Assembly (NCBI RefSeq): GCF_013368755.1
Contig: NC_049564.1
Span: 3,728,001-3,792,000, forward strand
Origin: Talaromyces rugulosus
Taxonomy: Eukaryota > Ascomycota > Eurotiomycetes > Eurotiales > Trichocomaceae
Reading direction: 5' to 3'
Length of the DNA stretch: 64,000 nucleotides
Within the stretch, counting starts at the first letter, position 1, and every line of letters begins with the position of its first letter. Below, piece after piece: positions 56,764-64,000 of the stretch. The position numbers and the translations under genes are program-made. Below the pieces are notes generated by a model. The model did not search any database. It saw only the letters and a program-made list of their open reading frames with translations, and was not told the origin of the DNA.

Positions 56764-58663
56764 ATGCCATCACCAACGACCATTCAGGTTGATGAGCACA
56801 CACGATTGCTTAGCAATGACGACCGGATCCCGTCGACGACCGAGTATGCGACTGCAAAAGACAAGGTCCGACTGAGAACCCAACTGGTGGTAATATTATT
56901 TGTGTGTGTACTTTACTTCAACACGTACATATGCCTTGCACCAGAGGTCAGCATTCGAGAAAACATCATCTGCAAAGCTTATTACGACGGGCTCGATAAC
57001 GACGAGGTTTTGATCACTGGCCATCCTGAGCGCGACTGCACCGTGGACGCCGTGCAGAGAGAGCTGAGTCTGCTCAGTCAGGTGTACGTTACGATTGCAC
57101 AGCTACCGGGTGAGCATGAATCTACGTCTTACAGAGATATTCGAGCACCATCTTGAGCTTTGTTTGCGTGTGTAAAAAATGCCCACCACTGACCTTTTGG
57201 ACGGGTTAGGTTTTCTCCTTGCATTTCCCTATGGAGCTCTGGGTATGTGAAAGCGTGTATCTTTGTCAATTTTAGTTATCCTTTCCTGATGAGCCCAATA
57301 CTATAGCGGATCGGATCGGTCGTAGAAAGGTTCTGCTCTTCTCTGTCGTGGGAATCGTCTTATGCGACTCTTTCAAACTCCTCGTTAGTGAGTGATATTC
57401 TTTGTCAGCATCTTCTTGCCAGCATCAAATTGACACAGCAAGCGTGGCAACCAAATATTTTCCCTTTAAGAGCCATCTGGCTCGCGCCACTCTTCAGGCT
57501 CGTTGGAGGCGGTGATGCTGTCGCTGCAACAGTGGCCCTGGCGACATTGGCAGATGTCTACACGGACCAGGATCGGTATGCTACGCATGGTCCCCTACTG
57601 AAGTGACCCCTTGGACAAAGAGGCTGACTTGCAGTGAGAACAACCGTTTTTGCAAGAGTCGCATCGATGGCGACCGCCTGCGAACTTTTCTCACCTCTCA
57701 TCAGCTCTGTGCTCATGCTAAAGAGCTCGTGGATTCCGGTTCTTCTTGGCTTTGCAACTTTCCTGGTGGGCGCATCGGCAACCCTCGTGCTTTTACCAGA
57801 GACACTAGCACGGAGGCCACAGTCAGGACATGCACTTGATGCTTCCGCCACGCCCAAGACACAAGCCCCCTTGGGAGATCAGATCACGGCAATGTTGGTG
57901 GTGTTTCGACAATCTGTCGTTTCCGTCTTCGCCATAAAAAATGTCAGACTCATCCTATTTGGTTTCTTTGCAGCTACTGTCGGCACCATAGCCGCCGGAT
58001 TCGAACTGCAATACGTTCACAAGCGATTTGGTTGGAGTTATGCATATGTAAGTTCAAGAATTACACGGTCTGCGCTGGTTCGAATTCAAGGCTCAAACCT
58101 GATAATTTCCATAGGCAAGTTCCGTTCTAGCCATACGGCCCTCCATCACTCTTGTACTTCTCTTGGTCATCATTCCACTTCTCAGCAAGACGATTATGGG
58201 GAAGTTTGGGTTGTCGAGTGGCCGGACAGATCTCTTCCTTGTTCGCGTCAGCGCCGCATTGCTTACCGCTGGTACTCTGCTTCTGAGTGTCTCCGAGATA
58301 TCATCCCTTGCCATTCTGTCCTTGATCATCTTTGCTCTCGGAAACGCCTTTGCAACTATAGGTAAGAGCTTGCTCACGAGTTTCGGCCCGCCCGAAATGG
58401 CGGGGACTTTACTGTCTGCAATGAATGTAAGCGCATCTCTCGGAGCGGTGATTGCTGGACCGATCATCGCCGTAATGTTCGATTGGGGGCTAAAGCAGGG
58501 TGGGATCTGGGTTGGTGCCCCCCTGTTTTTCGTCACGTTGCTTTACGCAATGACTTTATGCTCTGTGTGCGTCATGAAGCTTCCAGAGAAATGGAAGGAT
58601 GGTGGTGATGATGATGATGATGAACAAGATCAGCAAGGAGCGCAAGGTGTCTTGAGCTCTTGA
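56764..58663 (+). CDS. MFS transporter, polyspecific drug/metabolite exporter type
   Basis: join(56764..57109,57210..57242,57307..57387,57443..57575,57639..58047,58115..58663), 516 residues. An N-terminal helix LVVILFVCVLYFNTYICLAPE is followed by a loop with CKAYY and DGLDNDEVLITGHPERDC, as in fungal relatives. Then come GALADRIGRRKVLLFS (the MFS motif A) and FPLRAIWLAPLFRLVGGGDAVAATV. The second half has PLLSKTIMGKF and SFGPPEMAGTLLSAMNVS. The tail is acidic (poly-Asp). Two acceptors are chosen a few bases downstream of a first CAG because only they restore the conserved frame. It is convergent with the ABC transporter; substrate unknown. Confidence 0.82.
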
Positions 58664-58963
58664 CACCAATCCTTGCTTTCGTGTTCCGGGGACCGTGTTA
58701 AGCCGGCACGTATAGTAGAGATATTTAGTACCTAGATCTCATTTAGTGGATAGGTAGGAGGGTCGTTAGACACATCCGGAATCCTCATTCCCAACCCGTA
58801 TCAAACAAAATCCTTACACATCCGTTACCATGTAAATTTCGCTGCTACCTAATATATCAAGAATTTCCTGGGCATACTATTTCTTTATGTCTACATCGCA
58901 TCTTGCCAACATGAGGTTATCCGCAATTCATTTTTACATGTGTATATATCTCTTATCTCCTAC
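58664..58963. other. 300-bp gap between convergent transporter genes
   Basis: AT-rich 3' regions of both genes. Nothing else seen. Confidence 0.5.
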
Positions 58964-61900
58964 TCAGTACAACTTCCGAAATCGACCCTCTTCCCACTTC
59001 AACAACTCCTTTGGCGGGCCCGTCTTGATAATCTCGCCCTTGTCCATGACAACCATGGTATCGAATTCCATAACCATCTCGAGCCGATGACTCACCATCA
59101 CAATGGTATAGCCCTCGAACTCTGCGCGGATAATCGCCTGCATAGCGCGATCTGTGTCCTGATCTACACTCGAACTCACTTCGTCCAATATCAAGATCCC
59201 GCTCGGCGCAACGCTCTCCCCAAACATGGCGACTCGTTCGCGTGCCCGGATGCGTGCGCGCAAAACGGCGCGGGCGAGGCAGAAGAGCTGCTTCTGGCCC
59301 GCGGACAGCGTGTCGGATGCCAATCCGGCTGCGAGCCCGCCGCGATCCGCGATGACGGGCCAAATGCCGACGGTTTCGAGGACCGCGCGGCACTCGGCAG
59401 AGGTAGAGGCCGTGAAGGGGTCGAGGTTGGCTTGAAAGGATGTCCCGTCAGGGAGGAAGACAGGGTCTTGCGGTATGGCGATGATGCGCTGGCGTAGGGC
59501 CTGGCGGTCGATCTTGTGGAGCGGCGTCGAGTCGATAGTTATATTCTGCGCAGTCGAGGCAAGCGGGTCGAGAAGTTTGAGGAGGAGAAGAACAGTGGAA
59601 GATTTGCCGCTGACGGGGAGGTTAGCGAGTGGTTTCTGTTTAAGATGAAGAAGAAATGAAATGGCACAGATAATGAAGCCTGTACCTGCTGGGTACTTGT
59701 AACTTACCTTCCGCTACTGCCGCATATTGCAACTTTCTCGCCAGGCGCTATGGAGAGAGTCATTTCCTTAATTGCGAGGTGTGCGGACCTGTCGTCGCTG
59801 CTGCAGTCATTCAAGTCCCCGGACGCTCCGTCTTTTTTGACACTACTACATCTCATCAGCATGATATCAACTACTTCAAGACCCATCTGCCCTTACCCGT
59901 AAGATGCAGAAACCCCATGGATTTCAATCCCGCCCTTCAGCGGCCACTCGCGGGGTGGTACTACGTCCTCTTCCGCCAGGTTCTCGGACTCGACCTTCTC
60001 GCTGAAATTCTTCAGCCGGCTCACGGCACCAATCGACGTCTCGAGCAATGTATATTGCTGCACGAGTAACGTCAGCTGGTCCCCAAACGACATCAGCGTT
60101 ATCAAGCTGGCACCGGTAAACGCCGAGTTGGACCGCAACTGCGTAGCCAGCGTGACAAACACCACGGCCAGTCCCGCGACAACGAGCTGTAGCGTGAAAC
60201 CCAGCCACCGCTGGATCATAGCGAGGAGGTATGCAGGCCTCTGCGAAGTGTCGAGGAAGCTATTGTTGAGCGCAATGCCATCTTCGGCCCAGCCAAAGGC
60301 CCTGAAGGTTGCGAGGCCTTTAATCGTGTCGATAAAGTGCGCACTATGATTTTGTTATGTTAGCATTTTCGAGCACAGCATGAAAAAAAACGTTCACACA
60401 TAACTAGGAGAGGGGGGAGCGGCTTACTAGAGTGGGCTTTTCGCTTCAAGATCTAGCAGCCGGATCTGTCGAGATGTGCGGAGATAGAATTTCTGTATAC
60501 CCCAAAGAAGCGCGGCTAAAAAGGGGTACGTGATGATGAGGAATTGAGACGACGTGGCAATGACAGCGGCCACCCCGATACAGGTCGCGATAATCACAGA
60601 GGTGTTGAGAAAGGACATAGGGAGTGACCCGTCGATCAATGTCATATCCTGCGAGAAGTGGTTCGTCACGACCCCGGTGTCAGTGGTGGTGAAGAACCTG
60701 AGCGGCGCGTTGATGACTGTGGCCAGCGCCTCCTTGTGAATCCTCGCCCCGGCGATCCGAGTAGTGGCTACCAACACGGCCAGGCAGTCCACAAAGAGGC
60801 AAATGAGCGAAGTTATTTGAAAGAAGGCATAGAGGCCAAGATAAAAGGGGGTGGAATGCCCGGGGTTGGCGGATTCGACGTCCTGGGACCAGAACTTGAG
60901 CCAGATGACGTTGAAGTTATTGAAGAAACCCCAGCCGATAGAGCAAATGATCATGGCCATAGTGATCCACATATTCACGCGGGCGAAATAATGGCGAAAC
61001 ACAGTGCTGTCACCCAAGGCCCGTTCTGGTTCTTCCTTGGGAGTTAACGCGGCCGTCTCTGCTTCAACAACAGCAAGACGCTTCTGGGGAATGATTGGGG
61101 AGTTAGAACTAGCGAGTGTTATATCATCGTCCGATTTCTCACTGCTGCTTTCCTTGACTCCGAGGCTGTAAACGTATCCAGAATCGTTGGTCAAGAGCTC
61201 TAGGAATGGTCCCTGCTCCACAATCCTACCATCTGAGCCGAGAGCAACGATGTGGTCTGCCGAAGGTAAATGCTTAACGGAGTGGGTGCAAAGAACCGCC
61301 GTCGCATTCCTGCGGCGAAGAAGACCAGTGGGGGAAAATACTGCGCGGAAAACTTGCTCTTCAGTGTCAGCGTCGAGTCCGCTGAAGATGTCATCGAACA
61401 CGAGAAATCTGGAATCAAGATATAAAGCCCTTGCAATGCATACTCGGCTCTTTTGGCCACCGCTCAGGGTGAGACCTTTGCTGCCTACGTTGGTCAGGTC
61501 TCCTGATGGTAAGACGGCCAAGTCTTGAAGTAGCATGGAGGCTTCAAGAACCTCGTGATATCGTTCTTCGTCGAATGCGGAGAAACCCACTATATTTTGT
61601 CTAATCGTCGTATTTGACAAGTATGGAGTCTGGTCACAGAACCCAACTTTCCCAGAGAGCCAACCGAGACCCATCGTCACCTCCCCTTGTGCAAAAGGAG
61701 CTTCGCCCAGGATGACTTTGCATAGAGTTGACTTGCCAGACGCGATAGGGCCGACAACAATAGTTAGCTGCGAAGCCGGAATGTCGAGGTTAATGTCTTG
61801 GAGAGCCAACTTGTCCTCCTCCCATCCAAAATTACCTCTGGAGATGCTCATCGCTGAGGCTGGGTGAACAGCTGTAGAGTGATCGGTCACCATTCTCTCT

Positions 61901-63735
61901 TTCGAACGCATGAATTCCGACTTGCGAAAATCAGCTCTTGAATCGCTCTCTAAAAACATTTGGATACGGGTGAGGCAGGTGAGAGCGGCGTTGAAGCCGG
62001 GGACCATCTGAAAAAGAATCGCCAGCGGATTTGACAACAGGAGAAGATACGACATGGATGTGAAGATGGTGGTAGTATTGAGAGTCCGCGCAGCGAAAGC
62101 AAAAGTCACGACAGGAGAGATGCACATTGGCGTGTATCCAATAATGATAGACCAGGTAAGGATCATTCGGAACCGGGCGCCGGCCTTGAGCTCGTCGACG
62201 CGCATTTGCTGGATCGCTTCTTCGACCGGGCCTACCAGACCGGCAATTTTGAAATGCTTCATTTCCCCAATGACATTCGATGTGAGCCCAACCCTTTTCT
62301 GGATCCTCTCCATCCACGTTTTCTGCCGCGGTCCAGCAAACCTTGTGAGGAAGGCCGTGAGAACTACGCAGCAACCAACGACAATCAAGGGCGCAACGAA
62401 GGACGCGCCGATCTGGCGGGATAAGAGCCAGGAGGCGAGTGCGACCTCGATCATGTCCGCCCAGAGTTCGTGGATATTCAAGAGGCCTTGAATGATGCGC
62501 TCGACGTCTGCGCTCATCAAAGTCAGCGCAGCGGAGTCGTCTGCTGCGGACAGCTTAGCTTCCAACGTCTTCCTATATACGGCACCAGCCAGTAGCCCTC
62601 GAACCATATACACAGCACGCTCTTGCAAGTACCAATAAATCGCGCCTGATATCGCAATGCCTGTATAAATCAACGCCGCAGCGCCGATTAGGCCGTACCC
62701 ATCGTTGCGTGAGGACTGCTCGGGTGGTATTTGAAGATAGCTCGTTATCGAGTTAATGAGGAATGGTTGACAGAACTGAAAAGCGGACAAGGCAATTCGT
62801 GGCCCGACTGGGAGGAGGAGCGGGATGGCTAGGGCTTTCGCGGTCGACATGGCAAGGCCATTTTTGCGATTTCGGGGGCCCTTGAGGATGAAGTTGGCGA
62901 ATTTGGTGTGTAGAATGTTCGAGGCCATAGCCTGATCAAGAGGGTAGAGATCATCAAGAGTCAAAGTCCGCTTGTAACCCATCAAGAATAGTTTGTTGAG
63001 CCATGCAAAGGCGCCTAGACTGTACAGGCCGCTAGTCTCCTCGGGGCTGTGTTCTTTTGTATCCCATCTAAGCCATCTTGTCTTTTGCTGAGACTCGAGG
63101 ATAATCAGGAGGGTTTTGACAACTACAGCCGTGGTAAACAAGCGTGAATAGGTTATTTCATCGAAGCTTGCTGATGCCAACCACAAGGTGCGAGTCTGGG
63201 CAATATCCAGGAGGATGGTAATAAACAGATACGCGTTGAGGATAATTGCCGGCCTCGGTGATCGAAAATGCTCCAGGTATGAGAGAGCAATCATGAAGAA
63301 GGCCGACGCAACTGTCACAGCAGAAGAAGAGATGAAAAAGGCCACAAACTTGTTAGATTTAACGATGCCAAGCACCAACAACGCGAGCTGAATGATACTA
63401 TATACACTGAGAGCAATCTGGAATTGGAGGGAAATTTTTAATAATTAGCTATATGTAAACCCATTTTGATTAATCCCACTACTCATGACAGACAAGTGGA
63501 TGGGACGACGCACGAGTTTTGCAGCTTGCAAGAGTCTGCTGCTGCCGCCGCTGTCCACGATGACCGGCTGGCGAATGAGATAGACAAGGCGTGGAAGGCC
63601 CATGGCGATGAAGAGGGTCGATGGAAGCAACATGAAAAAGATCTTTTCAAACTTGATCGTGAAATCAAAATCGCCCCTACACCCCTCAACCGTCGGTCCA
63701 AGTGACTCGTCGTTGAAGCAACCCGAGAACTCCAT
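58964..63735 (-). CDS. ABCC (MRP)-type full-length ABC transporter
   Basis: complement(join(58964..59609,59708..59845,59897..60343,60428..63417,63490..63735)), about 1488 residues. The order is an N-terminal hydrophobic extension, transmembrane domain 1, ATPase domain 1, transmembrane domain 2, ATPase domain 2. ATPase domain 1 has GPIASGKST (about 636), signature LSGGQKSR (about 732) and FLVFDDIFSGLD. ATPase domain 2 has GSSGSGKSS (about 1274, split by an intron), LSAGQKQL (about 1376) and ILILDEVSSSVD. The domain order, SPLYAHFIDTIKGLATFRAFGW and the N-terminal extension place it among multidrug-resistance-associated, organic-anion or glutathione-conjugate pumps. Walker A of domain 1 has Ala before the Ser-Gly-Lys. 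The first intron donor (GTCATG) is weak, so that junction is the least certain. Confidence 0.87.
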
Positions 63736-64000
63736 TGCAATGAATAGACGGCGCGGAACGGCCGGCCGGCTCGGGAGATATTGTTTGCTCAGAAGGAATA
63801 TCTGGAGAAGGCAGTGGATGGAGGTAAAGAAACGACATCTGGAATGAGCGGGGCTGACGTTTGCAGTTGTTATGGCTATGCCAACTCTTTGTCTCTCCAG
63901 GGGATCTCGTGACCGGCTTACCGCCTGCCCTATCGGGCTTATCTAATCCCCCACAGGATCTAGAAACTTTATGCGCGCATTATTATTTCTATATAAATAG
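63736..64000. promoter_or_regulatory. Upstream region of the ABC transporter gene
   Basis: Sequence before the predicted ATG (63735). No specific site was identified with confidence. Short frames on the + strand here are shadows. Confidence 0.35.

Noticed and set aside
58060..58114. GGTTCGAATTC resembling a tRNA B-box
   Set aside because: It lies inside an intron of the MFS gene, with no A-box or acceptor stem around it.

Overview
The window is a gene-dense stretch of nuclear DNA from a filamentous ascomycete. Most genes carry short introns (about 49-120 nt) with GTRNGT donors and CTRAY-type branch sites. The gene set (a SteA-type Ste12 with two C2H2 fingers, Zn2Cys6 regulators, INO80, PEX3, ATG101, expanded MFS and ABC transporters, F-box and kinase-like families) fits Pezizomycotina. 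Protein similarity suggests Eurotiales (Aspergillus/Penicillium/Talaromyces relatives). The order-level call is inference. No mobile element with intact coding capacity, CRISPR array, rRNA or convincing tRNA was seen.

Layout. 1-7.8 kb: the 3' part of ELP3, a complex I PSST-type subunit, a Zn2Cys6 regulator, a tiny V-ATPase f/RNase K-like gene, HIS6, and a Faf1-type ribosome biogenesis factor divergent from HIS6. 7.8-12.3 kb: a 4.5-kb gene-poor regulatory stretch and long leader in front of steA. 12.3-30.7 kb: steA, a SUT/GPH sugar transporter, an endosomal NHX-type Na+/H+ exchanger, INO80 and 5-aminolevulinate synthase, all on the + strand. 31.3-42.6 kb: a kinase-like gene with a DFD motif, YOP1, ATG101, PEX3, a small unknown gene lying between two diverged copies of a 0.22-kb PEX3/hydrolase 3' segment, an alpha/beta hydrolase and an F-box protein. 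43.4-53.6 kb, all minus strand: RPA49, RPL41, a DAL5/TNA1-type MFS transporter, a SYLF (Ysc84-like) protein and ETF-beta. 54.7-64 kb: a Sis1-type J-protein with a perfect heat-shock element upstream, then convergent MFS and ABCC-type transporter genes.

Functionally this is mainly conserved housekeeping: translation and ribosome production (ELP3, FAF1, RPA49, RPL41), mitochondrial energy and heme metabolism (PSST, ETFB, ALAS), membrane and organelle biology (V-ATPase f, NHX, YOP1, PEX3, ATG101, SYLF), chromatin (INO80) and mating/development (SteA). Accessory genes (the Zn2Cys6 factor, kinase-like, F-box, hydrolase, MFS and ABC genes) are interspersed. The right-hand MFS/ABC pair has no visible biosynthetic core gene beside it. 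No clear previously undescribed multi-gene system was found. The most unusual items are the repeat-flanked insertion beside PEX3, the multi-unit heat-shock element, and several odd exon structures: 7-, 9- and 11-nt exons, a GC-AG intron, and introns that can be read through in frame.

Exon coordinates were derived by eye from splice consensus, reading-frame continuity and family similarity. No alignment or transcript data were available.
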